A stretch of DNA of 64,000 nucleotides from Symbiodinium natans (lineage: Eukaryota > Sar > Dinophyceae > Suessiales > Symbiodiniaceae). The position numbers were made by a program, and so were the translations under genes. This document shows, piece after piece, positions 10,097-21,741 of the stretch. How positions within the stretch are numbered: position 1 is the first letter of the stretch; every line of letters begins with the position of its first letter. The stretch is taken from the NCBI GenBank assembly GCA_905221605.1, contig CAJNDS010002523.1, positions 1,892,300-1,956,299 of the forward strand. The letters are read 5' to 3'. The notes beneath the pieces were generated by a model. That model was not told the origin of the DNA. It did not search any database and worked only from the letters and a program-made list of their open reading frames with translations.

Positions 10097-10877
10097 CTGC
10101 GCAAGGGCTTAGGGTCTCAGGGTTTAGGGTTTAGGGTTCAGGGTTTAGGGTCTCAGGGTTTAGGGTTTAGGGTTTAGGGTTCAGGGTTTGGGGTTCAGGG
10201 TTTAGGGTTTAGGGTTTAGGGTTCAGGGTTTGGGGTTCAGGGTTTGGGGGTCTTAGGGTCCAAAGGGTCCTAGGGTTCAAGGCTGAGGGGCTCGGGGTCC
10301 AAGTCTAGGGGTCTTAGGGTCTTAGGGTCTTAGGGTCTTAGGGTCTTAGAGTCTAGGGTCTAGGGTCTAGGGTCTAGGGTCTAGGGTTTAGGGTTTAGGG
10401 TTTAGGGTTTAGGGTTTAGGGTTTAGGGTTTAGGGTTTAGGGTTTAGGGTTTAGCCTTAGGGTCTGAGGGGTCTGCGAACCTAAGGATCGCGGATCGCAG
10501 GGTCTTCGAGTCTAATTGAAATGGGGTCCAACCCTTGTCCCTCCACCCTACATCCTAAACGCAAGGATGAACAGGATCTTGACACATGCTGAACCCTAAG
10601 GGTTTAGGCCTTAGGGTTGCGACCCCACTCAAACCTTGAACCCTTGAACGTATCTTGACTGATCTTCGGTTCGAGGATCTGGGGATTCCGCTTAGGATCT
10701 GCTTAGGCTGTTTAGGGCTGGACGATTTGGGGCTCAGGTGTCGGGTTTAGGGTTTAGGGCTTACGCTTCCCCCCCTCCCAAACCCCAAAGCCTGAAGCCT
10801 AAAGCCTAAACCCTAAACCCTAAACCCTAAACCCTAAAGCAAGCACCACACCGCAACCCCAACCCTGGGCTCCGGGC

Positions 10878-10934
10878 CTCTAGAGGCATGTCCTCCATCG
10901 AGGCGATCTTCTTCCTAAGTTCGAGGATCGTCGC
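10878..10934 (-). CDS. Exon-like island: first half of a possible ubiquitin-like fold
   Basis: Nineteen codons, ATILELRKKIASMEDMPLE, phase 0 at both ends, GGGCAG acceptor and GC donor. The pattern TxxELRKKIxxxExMPxE resembles the strand-helix segment of ubiquitin-like domains (TVxxLKxxIxxxEGIPxxxQ). Joined to the next island (10052-10096) it continues as DINLFAAETSLTDNV, where ubiquitin-like domains have QRLxFxGxxLxDxxxL. Host gene unknown. Confidence 0.48.
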
Positions 10935-11824
10935 CTGCCCGGACCTCGGGGTTTAGGGTTTGGGGTTTGGGTTTTGGGGTTTGGGGTTTAGGGTTTAGGG
11001 TTAAGGGTTTAGGGGAATGAAACGCCGCTGAGGCTTACGCGAGTGTAGGTTTTCAACGCGCGGTTCGGTGATCCGCGTCTTCTTGGGCAGCCGCAAACCA
11101 CAAGGAATGCACGGATTGCATATGCTCAGCCTTTTGTAAGACCTCACCGCCAGCTTCACAGCCCCATCAACAGCCCTTGAAGCCCATACCCAGAAGATTC
11201 GCTGGCTGTTTCGTCAACATCCGACGTTATGACTTAAGTAACCTCCTGTTTATGGTTTAAAGTAAGGATCTAAGGGTCTAATGGTCTCAGGGTCTCTGGA
11301 CTTTTGTTTAGGGGCTATCGCATTTTGCAATTCAGTCTTGAGCTAGGGATGTACCGAGTTCTTCAAACTCTGCGAAAACCCATCCTGAAAGCACAAGCCA
11401 GTTCAGAGTGCCCCGGAAAACCCTAAACCCTAAACAAAAAACCCTCAACCCCAAACCCTAAACCCTCAACCCTAAAACCCTAGGCCGCATTCGAGTCTAG
11501 GGCCTAGGGCGTTGGCATAGGGGCTTTTCTGCATCTACCCCCTGGGCCCTCCGAAGCCCGTGAAGCCCGCAGCACTGAAACACTTGCGAGCCCCAGACTC
11601 CGAACCGTGAGGGTTTGGGGTTTAGGGTTTAGGGTTTAGGGTTTAGGGTTTAGGGGTTAGGGTTTAGGGTTTAGGGTTTAGGGTTCAGAAAAAAGCCCCA
11701 GTCCAATCCCCAATCTCGGCCGCCCCACATACCCGGGACCTCGATGGCCTGTTGGCTCGAGCTTCTTGGGTCTGGGGAGCTACTTTAGAGTTTAGGGTTT
11801 AGGGTTTAGGGTTTAGGGTTTAGG

Positions 11825-11944
11825 GATAGGATTAGGGGGACCCTTGGGGACATAGACCCTCTGAATAAAGTCCCTGTTTAAGAGAGCCAGAAGAGGGTTA
11901 AGAAGGGGGTTCCCTTTTAAGGGTCCCCCTTATCCTACCTAGGA
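11825..11944. mobile_element. Small repeat element, family M5 (copy 1)
   Basis: About 120 bp from ATAGGATTAGGGGGACCC to GGGTCCCCCTTATCCTA, with inverted ends; interior GTCCCTGTTTAAGAGAGCCA. Second copy at 27951. Confidence 0.78.
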
Positions 11945-12529
11945 GCTACTGCGCATTCGATGGCTGTGGATTGAGGGTTGATATACCAGGGTGCATTCGA
12001 GGACCCCCTAAACCTCGAAACCTTTGTTACACTAATACCTTAACGGCCTTCACGTAGCCCCTAAAAACACCCCAATAAGAACCCCGAATATCATGCTCCT
12101 ATGAAACAGAAACCCTACTCAAAGAGACCACCGACCAACCAATACAATGCAAACCTTGAAGCCGGGCGCGGGCTTAGGGCTAAAGGCTTAGGGCTTAGGG
12201 CAGTAAAAGCTTCGGGCGCTCATGCAGGGTTCAGAAACAGCCCAAAGAATTGGCCTAGCCTATCCGAAAGTAAAGTCCAGGGTTTCGGGTTCAGGGTTAC
12301 CAGCCGGGGACTTGGGGACTCTTGTTCAAAGCTTCCGCATACATGTTCAGAAGCCCACTCATTCAAATGCTCGCGCGATCCGGCCGGTGATCCCCAGATC
12401 CATGCTTTGTCGCATGGCATGGGAATGTCTGCGAGACTGCATTCACAGGCTCTCGAACTGCTCTCCTGGTCGACCTTGTCTTGTTCACATTGGAAGCATC
12501 AGAGACCCTAAGCCCGAAGCCGAAATAGC

Positions 12530-13160
12530 CTAAACCCTACATCCGAAACCCTGAATACCCAAGTACTGTACCTTAAATACTCAAAAGACCGTAAAGACCG
12601 TAAATACCCTAAGTACCCTAAAATACCACGAAGACCCTACATGCCCTAAATACCCTGAATACCCTAAATACCCAGAATGACCTGAATCATGGCCAAACCC
12701 GAAGCAAACCGCACATCTGCCACTAAACCCTAACTACCCGAAACACCCTAAATACCCTAAATGCCCAAATACCCTCAAAAACACTACTAAATACCCTCAA
12801 TACCCTCAATAACCTAACTGCCCTCAATACCCTGAATGCCCTCAGCACCTTTAAAATAATAATAATAAGAAGAAATACCCTAAATACCCAAACTGTCCTA
12901 AATACCCTAAATACGCTACATACCCCAAAAAAAACCTAAATGCCGTAAATGCCCTACATGCCCTAAATACCCTAAATGCCCGGAATACCTAAATGCCCTT
13001 AATCCCCTAAATACCCTATATACCCTATACACCCGAAATTTCCCAAAATACTCAAAATACACTAAAATACCCTAAATGCCCTAACTCCCATAAATACCCT
13101 AAATATTCTACATGCCCTAAATGCCCTAAGTACCCTAAATACCCTAAATACCCTAAACCC
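12530..13160. repeat. Degenerate AAATACCCT/AAATGCCCT array
   Basis: About 630 bp of 9-10-base units (CCCTAAATA, CCCTAAATGC) rather than heptamers, the longest tract of this variant in the window. Confidence 0.88.
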
Positions 13161-13187
13161 TGAATAACCGAAACGGCTTAAACCGTC

Positions 13188-13232
13188 CTTCGGGTACTGC
13201 GACTTGCCGTCAATGGTGCGATCAGCGCCGGC
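13188..13232 (-). CDS. Exon-like island (unassigned)
   Basis: Fifteen codons, AGADRTIDGKSQYPK, with a CCCCCAG acceptor and a GA donor, phase 0 at both ends. Lies between the AAATACCCT-type array and a TTTAGGG array. Confidence 0.45.
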
Positions 13233-14239
13233 CTGGGGGAGCTCTTTGGGAAAACATTAGGGTTTAGGGTTTAGGGTTTAGGGTTTAGGGTTTAGGGTTT
13301 AGGACCCCTAGATGCCCTTAAACTATGAGAAGGGTCCAGGCCACAGGCCTCTTCAGGGGGAGCCGGACATGCAATCAATAACTATAAGGACCTAAACCCT
13401 AAACCCTAAACCCTAGACCCTAGACCCCAAACCCTAAACCCTACACCAGGCAAGCTCGGGAGTCCAAAGCACCAAACCACTCCGACCTCTAAATGTGGCA
13501 TGAAGACGAACCGGTAACAACCAAGATGCACCATGTGCAACGCTGCTCTTGGGCTTGGCAATAGCCACAAGGTCTAGGGTTTAGGGTTTAGGGCTTTGGG
13601 TTTAGGGTTTAGGGCTTGGCGAGGGAGATGCATAGCAGCACGGTCCCTTGTGTTTGTACGGCAACGATCTTGTGTTCTGCCTGTGTGAATTCCAGCTTCT
13701 TTGAAAGTTTTCCTAAAGACCCACAACCCCCCTAAACCCTAAACCCTAAACTCTAAACCCTAAACCCTAAACCCTAAACCCTAAACCCTAAACCCTAAAC
13801 CCTGAACCCTAAACCCTAAACCCTAAACTCAGCTGCCCCCAAAGCCTGCTCCGTCCGACCGAAATCCCCAGCCTTTGAGGGCAAAATGCATCATAAGGTG
13901 GCTTCGGCCGGTTGGGGACTTTTAGAGCTCCGACCCTAACTTAGAGAACTACCCATATAGACCTGGAGGTGGGCCAGGGGTTTAGGGTTTAGGGTTTAGG
14001 GTTTAGGGTTTAGGGTTTAGGGTTTAGGGTTTAGGGTTTAGGGCTCAGAATTGTTGAAGGGCCCCTACCGAGCGAGTACGGCTTCACAAGACGCGACGGG
14101 AAAAAAACTACGAACTCCACCATGGAACCAAGAAAAGCACATCCAACCACTAGACCCCTAAACCCTAAACCCCAAACCCCGAACCCTAAACCCCAAACCC
14201 TAAACCCCAAACCCTAAACCCTAAACCGCAATGGCCCAC

Positions 14240-14281
14240 CTCCAGGAATCGCACACGAATACCTTTGATGAGCTCGGCTTC
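14240..14281 (-). CDS. Exon-like island (unassigned)
   Basis: Fourteen codons, EAELIKGIRVRFLE, with a CGCAG acceptor and a GT donor (GAG|GTGGGC). CCCTAAA array left, TTTAGGG-type array right. The plus-strand open frame over the same bases runs into simple repeat and is not credible. Confidence 0.42.
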
Positions 14282-15041
14282 CTGCGTTCGCATCATCTTC
14301 GTTTAGGGTTTAGGGTTTGGGGTTTGGGGTTTGGGGTTTGGGGTTTGGGGTCTGGGGTTTGGGGCTTGGGGGTTTGGGGGTTGGGGGGTTTGGGGCTTGG
14401 GAGTTTGGGGCTTGGGGTTTGGAAGGTAGGGTTCAGGGTGTAGAGGGTATGGGGTTTAGGATTTGGGGTGTAGGGTTTAAGTTTAGGGCTAGTTACCCTA
14501 AACCCTAAACCTTTAACCCTAAACCCTAATCCCTAACCCTAAACCCTAAACCCTAACCCCTAAACCCTAACAACACGGGTTTAGGGCCTGTTTGGGAACC
14601 GAAAGGGCGGTCCTTGGCGGCCTCTATCTGCCTCGAATCCACGTCCAGCATCTTCTCTGGAAGGAGCTTGGGATCCTACGAGAGCACAAGCACGCTAAAC
14701 CCTAAACCCTGAACCCTGAACCCTAAACCCGAAACCCGAAACCCTCAACGTTAGGGTTTTGGGGTCTTCTGGGGTCTGGGATCAAGGGCTCGGCGTTTGC
14801 TTGTGGTTGAGAGTCATTCGGGTCAATGGGCGGAGACGTGTTTAAGATGTTTGGGTTGGGGGTCTTCCTTCCAGGGAAAATAGTACGAAGAGGCCAGCGA
14901 TGGCCAAGAACACTGGAGATCAGACTCTGGAAAGAGGGGTTTGGGGGGCGGAAGAAAGTTCGATTTTCATGTCGAAACCCTAAACCCTATACAAACCCTA
15001 AACCCTAAACCCTAAACCTCGAATTCCGAGATCCAAAACGC

Positions 15042-15086
15042 CTTCCGAAGCCCTAGGTCCTTCGGCGTCATGAAGTGCTGGGGCTC
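15042..15086 (-). CDS. Exon-like island (unassigned)
   Basis: Fifteen codons, EPQHFMTPKDLGLRK, between an AACAG acceptor and a GC donor, phase 0 at both ends. Flanking repeats follow the exon orientation. No family recognised. Confidence 0.45.
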
Positions 15087-15146
15087 CTGTTGCTTATAGT
15101 TTGGGCTTCTTGCAGGCATCTAGAGTTTCGTTGGGGTTTGGGGGTT

Positions 15147-15151
15147 AGGGT

Positions 15152-15204
<53 letters not shown>

Positions 15205-15275
15205 GGTTTAGGGTTTAGGGTTTAGGGTTTAGGGTTTAGGGTTTAGGGTTTAGGGTTTAGGGTTTAGGGTTTAGG
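15147..15275. repeat. Variant arrays: TTGAGGG passing into TTTAGGG
   Basis: About seven GGGTTGA units run directly into about ten GGGTTTA units, a sharp switch between homogeneous variants. Confidence 0.92.
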
Positions 15276-15728
15276 CTGCGTGCCAAGCTCCCCGTCAAAG
15301 GTAGTTGGAAGCCTGCGGGGCTCTTCGACAACTAAGCCGAGGTCCATGCATCACAGTTGGGGCACTAAGTGGCTTTAGAGTTTAGGGTTTAGGGTTTAGG
15401 GATTAGGGTTTAGGGTTTAGGGCTAAGTGCTGGATTGTTGGAGGGCATCGTGCAGCACGCCACAAGCAATTCAGTCACCGCAGATTTGACTGTCTACACC
15501 CTAAGCCTTGAACCCGAAACCTGAAGCCCTTCATATCATGGCACTTAGGGTTGAGGGGTTGAGGGTTGAGGGTTTTTCATTTAAGGGTTTGGGGTTTTGG
15601 GTCCAGGGGATTAGAAGGAGCCAGCAACCCAGCAGCGGCAAATGGCAAACAATCTGATCTAAAGAGAACCTTACCCACAAACTTTGAACCACCGAGCAGC
15701 CTGAGCTATTCTAAAACACACCACCACC

Positions 15729-15730
15729 AC

Positions 15731-15803
<73 letters not shown>
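15729..15803 (+). repeat. (CAG)n microsatellite
   Basis: About 23 CAG units followed by CACCAG/CACCCG variants. The plus-strand open frame over it (poly-Gln) runs on into telomere-like repeat and is not supported as a gene. Confidence 0.92.
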
Positions 15804-15804
<1 letters not shown>

Positions 15805-16152
15805 CCAGCACCAGCACCCGCACCCGCACCAGCTCCCGCACTACCACCACAGGGCTTGGGTTGTCCAATCGACTCTGAGAGGGGTTTCGAATAGAGATGT
15901 TCGTATGATAGTGTCACGCTCGAGGAACAAACTTGCTGCGGACGCAGGATTAGTAAACCCCAAACCTGGAACTTCTAAACCCTGCTCCTCATTAACCTCA
16001 AAACCCTTAACCACATACCCAAACCTGCAGGCTTCCCCACATAGTTCATTTTGGTTGGCCTAGGGCTACGCAATGCAAACCCTAAACCCTAAACCCTCAA
16101 CCCTCAACCCTCAACCCTCAGCCCTCCATACATCGTAGAAACCAAGCCGTGC

Positions 16153-16182
16153 CTTGAACTTCTGCAGAAGCGCCTTCTGAGC
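16153..16182 (-). CDS. Exon-like island (unassigned)
   Basis: Reads AQKALLQKFK, with a TTGGCAG acceptor and a GC donor, phase 0 at both ends. The open frame extends upstream (DSRPSRW). Basic helical segment; family unknown. Confidence 0.42.
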
Positions 16183-16586
16183 CTGCCAACGAGAGGGCCG
16201 AGAGTCGATTTTGGGAGCCCAAGAGCAAGATTCTTGCAAGGGTTTAGGGTTTAGGGTTTAGGGTTTGGGGCTTAGGGTTTCGGGTTTAGGGCTTAGGGCT
16301 TGGGGCTGAGGGTTTAGGGTTTAGGGTTTAAGGCTTAGGGTTTAGGGTAGGGTTTAAGGGCTTGGGAGGGTCGAAATCCACGGTAGCTGAAAAGGAGGTG
16401 AACAGTAGTGTACATGCCTCTAGGTAAGGGGTGGGTTCCCAAGATAGGCTTTGGAGATGAGGCAGAGGGGGGGTTGAAGTTTAGGGCTTCATAAGGTTTA
16501 GGTCATAGGTCTTCCAAAAATTCGGATCTCTGGGATTACAGGGTCTCTGGTTGGAGCTTTACTCCTCCTAAACCCTACACCTTGAA

Positions 16587-16680
16587 ATGTTCCCCTCTAT
16601 ACTAACAGTGCATAATAGGGATTACAATCCGGGGCTACTATAATCCCCATGAAGGACTGTTAGCATATAAGAGGGAACAT
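16587..16680. mobile_element. Small inverted-repeat element, family M1 (copy 1)
   Basis: About 94 bp with terminal inverted repeats: ATGTTCCCCTCTATACTAAC at the left and its imperfect reverse complement at the right (TTAGCATATAAGAGGGAACAT). No coding capacity. Three more copies at 35056, 62257 and 62604. Confidence 0.8.
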
Positions 16681-17158
16681 CCCAACCTGCACCCTATACA
16701 CGAAGACCTAAACTCAATAAGCTTGAGAGCTGAGAATGAGCTCGAAGGTTGAAGGCCTGCACGCGTAAACACACGGGCCTCAGGGGTTTTAGGGTTTGGG
16801 GTTTAGGGTTTTAGGGTTTTGTGGTTCAGGGTTTAGGGTTTAGGGATTTTTAAGGTTTAGGGTTTAGGATCCCAAGCCCACCCGCCCCGATGTGTGGGGA
16901 CTTCAGCAAGAACCTACAATTCTACAGAAGGGGCTGCGCTTTCAACCAAACGATCTTTACGAATCGGTTCCCTCATCCCGACCGCGCCTCGTCATCGGCC
17001 CCTGCGACGCAAAAAAAACAAACAACAAACGCACCCGATGAAGCCTATCAAAGCCCTAAGCCCTAAGCCTTAAGCTCTGAACTCTGAACTCTGAGCTCTA
17101 AGCCCTAAACCCTAAACCCTAAACCCGAGACCCTCCAGAAACTCCCGAAGTCCCCCGC

Positions 17159-17206
17159 TTCCCCAAGGTTTCAGTTATGGACTCTGGAACTCTCGTCCTC
17201 AGCTCC
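17159..17206 (-). CDS. Exon-like island (unassigned)
   Basis: Reads ELRTRVPESITETLG plus partial codons, between a TTTAG acceptor and a GC donor, in the exon orientation of flanking repeats. Function unknown. Confidence 0.35.
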
Positions 17207-17269
17207 CTAAACTCTGATGGGAGGGATTGTAGAGAGGCGTTCTTGCTTGGGGGTGGGGTTTAGGGTTTA

Positions 17270-17420
17270 GGGTTTAGGGTTTTAGGGTTTTAGGGTTTTA
17301 GGGTTTTAGGGTTTTAGGGTTTTAGGGTTTTAGGGTTTTTGGGTTGTAGGGTTGTAGGGTTTTAGGGTTTTAGGGTTTTAAGGTTTTAAGGCTTTAGGGT
17401 TTTAAAAGTTCTAGAGCTTT
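17270..17420. repeat. TTTTAGGG 8-mer array
   Basis: About 15 units of GGGTTTTA with an extra T, drifting at the right end. Confidence 0.92.
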
Positions 17421-17697
17421 AGGGTTTTAGGGTTTAGGGTTTAGTCAGAGGGGGGAGTAGAATTGTATATAGTGTTGAGAGCCACAGGGTTACACATGCA
17501 CACACACACACATTCAGCTGCCGATTTTTGGGTACCGATTAGGCCAGACATCAGAACAGTGAAACCTCGTATTGCTCGATTTGAAAGAGCCTCAAGCCGC
17601 AGCGCTTTGTAAGTCGCAAAAAGCACTCACACAGACAAACGCGGGGAAAATTTATAAGGACAGAGAGGGTTTAGGTTTTAGGGTTTTAGGGTTGAGG

Positions 17698-20325
17698 GTC
17701 TAGAGGGTCACTGTTCTAGCTTTCATCAGTCATTATAGGGTGTTCTAGGCTTCAAAACAAACCCACCCACCTAAAGAATCCCATAACATTAAGAAAATAT
17801 ACAGTTCACTCAGCAACGCGACAGACCAAAAATGGCAGCCAAAAATGGCTGAACAATGGTGCCAAAAGACATTTTTTGGTCTGTCGACACCGTTCTTGAG
17901 CCATTTTTGGTTTGTTGGCGCCGTTCTTGAGCCATTTTTGTTCTGTCGGCACCGTTCTTGAGCCATTCTTGGCTTGTCGGCACCGTTCTTGAGCCATTTG
18001 TTGGTTTGTCGCGTTGTTGAGTGAACTTCGTATTTTCTTAATGTTATGGGGTTCTTTGGGTGGGTGGGTTTGTTCCTAAGCCTAGAACCCTAAACCCCAA
18101 ACCCTCAAAAACAGAATCTTTTTGTCCTTGCAGCTGTGCTTAGCATGGCCACCTGTTGACGTGCATGCGCTGGCCTAGTACTATGAGGTTTGTTGCGGCA
18201 CGGACAAGGTCCACACCCAGTCGCCCTATTGCACTGCCATCTGGCGCAGTGGCTGTAAATTGCGCGAAGCCTTCGGTTGGTCTGCCAGGGTTCTTCTCCA
18301 CATTGTTGTGGAGGCAACCTTCCTCAGTAAGTTTTCATGCTGAGGAAAGCCTAGCATCCGAGCCACATGACCCCAATCAACATCTCTGGCACTCGTCCTT
18401 TCCCAATTGCTTGACCTGATCTTTCCTCCAATGATCCTGTATGTAGACCAGTATACCCTTTCAGGAATTGGGCAGTGACCTCCCAGACCTCCTCCAAAGT
18501 CTCATCGCTTTCTTCTTCTGGGCTGGGACCCCAGGCAGTCCTCTTTTGCAGAAGCTTGTACACACGCTTGTGCATGTATTTGTCGGTAACACGCAAGCAG
18601 GGCATCAATCTTGCATAGTCCACCCACTGGTGGCCGGATGCCTTGTTTTTTTGTCATATCACTGCCTGCGCAACTAAACAATCCTGCTTGCTGTGCTTCT
18701 TCGAATGTGCTCACCAGCACGAAGCTCCCTCGCCTGTATGCATGAAAACAACCCATCGTGAATCGAAGAGAGATGTTGGAGCTGTGCTTGCCAAGTAAAG
18801 GCTTGCTCTTCCCCCACGCCAATCCTTACCTCAAACCTGGCACCCCCGAATTTCCCACCAGGGATGTTGCACATGCCTGCAATCACTTCGCCCAGCTTGC
18901 TGTGCATCTTTGTCACCATATGGTGGCTGATAGGAAGAGATGCCTATCACTTTTATGTAGTGAATCCAGGAACCGACGTAGATGGTGGCCTTGTGGATCC
19001 CTTGCCCCACGGTCTTTGACTCAGGCTTCCGAACAGGCTGTAGGTCTGGGCGCTGCCCGGCCAGGCTCTTATGTAGGGTCTAGGTTCCACATTCAGGCCG
19101 TAGGGCGCAGGGACTGAGTATTTAGGGTTTAAGGGTAGAGGGTGCTCGGCTGCTTCGTTCATTTCCCAAAAAATTATGTAGTCCGGGTCGGGCTTGGCTT
19201 TGCAACCAGCACCTCAATTGACAACATGCTTTGGATGGACATTCAAAGATAACCCTATTGTATGTTTGTCTAAGGCAGAGGCTGGGTCCTCCTGGTGCAG
19301 GATTGAGGTCAGCCCCTCAGTTGGCACCAGTCTACCCGACTGGCTGAATGACGGAGCCATGTTCTCACTATGAAATTCTGAGTCAAGTCTTGCTTCTTGT
19401 CAGAAGCTCAAGAAAGCTTCTCCTGCGACTCCTGCTTCTTTCATCTCTGCCTTCAGGACCCTTTGACCATTGATAGTACAGAGGAATGGTCATAATAGCA
19501 ATGCTTGCAACATGCCCCTTACGCTTAAACCCTAATAGCTCTTTTTTGCCTCTGCTGCTGCTTGCATCTCCACGTTCTGCATCTCCAGCTTCTCCTGTCA
19601 TGGTTTGAGGGTCTGCAGCTCAAGGAGCCACGTTTTAAAAACTGAAGGGTTCAAAAACCACAATCTGTGTTCATGGTAATTGAGCCCTGTTCTGGCCTTC
19701 CAGCAATCTTGCCACAGCTGGATCTGGTCCAGGCACTGTAGGCCCATGCAGGAACCTAGATCCTCTTGGGTGGCCAGATTGCCTTCCTTCAGCAGGCACG
19801 TAGAGCAGCCTGGCAGGGACACTTGCTACAGACTTAACTCCATGCAGCCTGTCATTCTGTCATTAAATTCTACTTGCAACACTACCTGCCAGGAGTCATG
19901 TGGCAGATCAAGAACGTCATGAAGAAGATGCCAAGGATGAAAGGAGCGTACTCCGGCTTCACGAGGAAAAAGTTCTCCTGCAACATTGTACTTACCATCA
20001 CCTCCTGTATTCATGTTGGGTCTAGCCTCAATTCAGCTTACTGCAAAAAGATTGGTCCTGCGAGGCAGCTGCAAGCACCATCAGATGCAGCATGAGCAGA
20101 ACCCTAGGAGCTATATTCAGGGGACCAAGCAATGTAGCAAAAGCCTTCTACACAAAGGTTTTCCTTGAGCAACCGACACGATGCAAAATATTCGGCTGAT
20201 AAGGACTTCAATTGCAAAACCCGCGTGTTCCCGTTGGTTTGCAATCCTTTCGAACCCTCCTATTTGTTCCTAAGCCTAGAACCCCCTAATGACTAATGAA
20301 AGTTAGAACAGTGACCCTCTAGACC
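17698..20325. mobile_element. Foldback element with nested terminal inverted repeats, interrupted by the 2.17-kb insertion
   Basis: Outer arms of about 55 bp (17698-17755 and, inverted, 20266-20325) contain GGTCTAGAGGGTCACTGTTC. Inner arms of about 80 bp (17757-17835 and, inverted, 17995-18074) contain AAACCCACCCACC and CCATAACATTAAGAAAATA. The loop (about 17866-17999) holds four copies of a unit near 36 bp containing CGTTCTTGAGCCATTTTTGG. Without the insertion the element would be about 430 bp. It carries no transposase and is presumably non-autonomous. Confidence 0.7.
18091..20262 (-). mobile_element. 2.17-kb insertion with degenerate coding-like islands, flanked by 22-bp direct repeats
   Basis: A non-telomeric block bounded by identical 22-bp copies at 18069-18090 and 20263-20284, which look like a target-site duplication. 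It splits a foldback element whose outer right arm lies at 20285-20325. On the minus strand several short frames look protein-like: a segment ending PLNPKYSVP near 19.1 kb, KLGEVIAGMCNIPGGKFGGA near 18.9 kb, and RVYKLLQKRTAWGPSPEEES near 18.5 kb. Frames shift between segments, which could reflect introns (a GTAAGG donor follows GARFE) or decay. No reverse transcriptase, transposase or known domain was recognised, so this may be captured host gene sequence. The transposition mechanism is unknown. Confidence 0.5.
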
Positions 20326-20487
20326 CTGACCCCTAAACCCTAAACCCTAAACCCTAAACCCTAAACCTTGAACCCTGAACCCTGAACCCTAAACCCTAAA
20401 CCCTAAACCCTAAACCCAAGCCGTGTCCTAAACGGAGCCAGGCCGAAGATCTCTGAAGCCTAAGCCTACAAGCTCAAACCGGCAAGC

Positions 20488-20526
20488 CCTGGACATTCCA
20501 AGGCAACAAGCTTCTTGTGAACTACC
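20488..20526 (-). CDS. Exon-like island (unassigned)
   Basis: Reads VVHKKLVALECP with a CCCAG acceptor and a GC donor, phase 2 to phase 2. Flanks follow the exon orientation rule. Function unknown. Confidence 0.38.
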
Positions 20527-21661
20527 CTGGGTTTCGGGTTTAAGTCTTAAATTTAGGGTTTAGGGTTGAGGGTTGAGGGTTTAGGGTTGAGGGTTGAGGG
20601 TTCGCTCGTGGGGATGTGGTGAAAGGACGGCACTTCGAGCCGCTTTGCGTTCAAGCTTTGCTAAGACTAAAGCAGTGGACTAACATCAGGTTTAGAGTTT
20701 ATGATTTAGGGTTTCGGGTTAAGGGTTTAGGGTTTAGGGTTCCAGGGTTGTGGGGCAAACCGCTAAGCCTTTTTAGCACATAAACCCCAAACCGCTTGCA
20801 AGAAAAGGACGTAGGAATGGCCCAGGGAAAACCCATAACAAGCCCAGAAGCCTTTTCATATCATCCCTTAACTCCAAATCCTACAACAGGTTTTGGACAG
20901 AGCCGATGCTGAAAAACGGCCAGATGCCTTGAGCCCGAAACCCTAGACCCAACACCCTGAACCCTAAACCCTATAAACCCTAAACCCTAAACCCTAAACC
21001 CTAAACCCTAAACCCTAAACCCTAAACCCGAGCCCTAAACCCTAAACCCGAACCCTAAACCCCAAACCCTAAACCCCAAACCCTAAACCCCAAACCCTAA
21101 ACCCAAAGGCCTCGGCCCTCTGCCCAGGAGAAGGCCATGGCCTCGGCAGGAAAAGTTCATTGTTGTTGGGGGGGGGGGGGGGGAGGGTACACTCTCAGGC
21201 CCTAGACCCTAATCAACCCTATAAACCCTATAAACCCTATAAACCCTATAAACCCCAATAAGCCCTATAAACCCTATAAACCCTATAAACCGGAATAAGC
21301 CCTATAAACCCTAAACCCTGAACCCTACTAAACCCTAAAGCGTAAACCCGGGTGTTGGGGAGTCATTGGGGAGTTGGGGTGTGAGGGTGTGAGGGCGTGA
21401 GGGTGTTAGGCTTGCCTTGAGCAGGGATGTTGGAAAGCCCAGACCGCCCCTAAACCCCAAACCCTAAACCCTAAACCCTAGACCCTAAACCCTAAACCCT
21501 AAACTTTAAACCTGGGAAGTACGCCCTAAGTCCAAACTCCGAACCCTAAAACCCTAAAACCCCAAGACCCTAAATCCCCAAAACCCTAAAACCCTAAAAC
21601 CCTAAACCCCTAAAACCCTAAAACCCAAAAACCCTAAAACCCTAAACTCTCTTCCTTCCGG

Positions 21662-21741
21662 GCGGCTCTGGAAGAACCCGCGCAAAGCGCCGCTGGGGGG
21701 CTTCGACGGGTTGCCAGATCTCGAGCCACTGCTGCTGCAGA
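21662..21741 (-). CDS. Exon-like island (unassigned)
   Basis: GC-rich unique island between CCCTAAA and TTTAGGG-type arrays. The minus frame reads QQWLEIWQPVEAPQRRFARV then LPEPP. TGCAG acceptor at the upper edge; a GC donor could follow QPVE. Looks coding by composition and open frame; family unknown. Confidence 0.4.

Noticed and set aside
12101-12533. Open frames of about 100-136 codons on the plus strand
   Set aside because: Partly made of telomere-like repeat, overlapping in several frames, with no domain.
14231-14508. Plus-strand Gly/Leu/Trp-rich open frames
   Set aside because: They are translations of TTTGGGG repeats; the unique part is better explained as a minus-strand exon-like island.
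14590-14700. Minus-strand frame DPKLLPEKMLDVDSRQIEAA as an exon
   Set aside because: Composition looks coding, but the flanking repeat orientation is the reverse of the exon rule and no convincing splice sites were seen; left uncalled.
15566-16063. Plus-strand poly-Gln protein over the CAG repeat
   Set aside because: The frame continues into telomere-like repeat at both ends and has no domain outside the microsatellite.
17866-17999. Spliced-leader-like sequence: the reverse complement of the repeats contains TGGCTCAAG, as at the 3' end of the dinoflagellate spliced leader
   Set aside because: Only about nine bases match, the upstream leader portion is absent, no GT donor follows, and it is an internal repeat of a foldback element.
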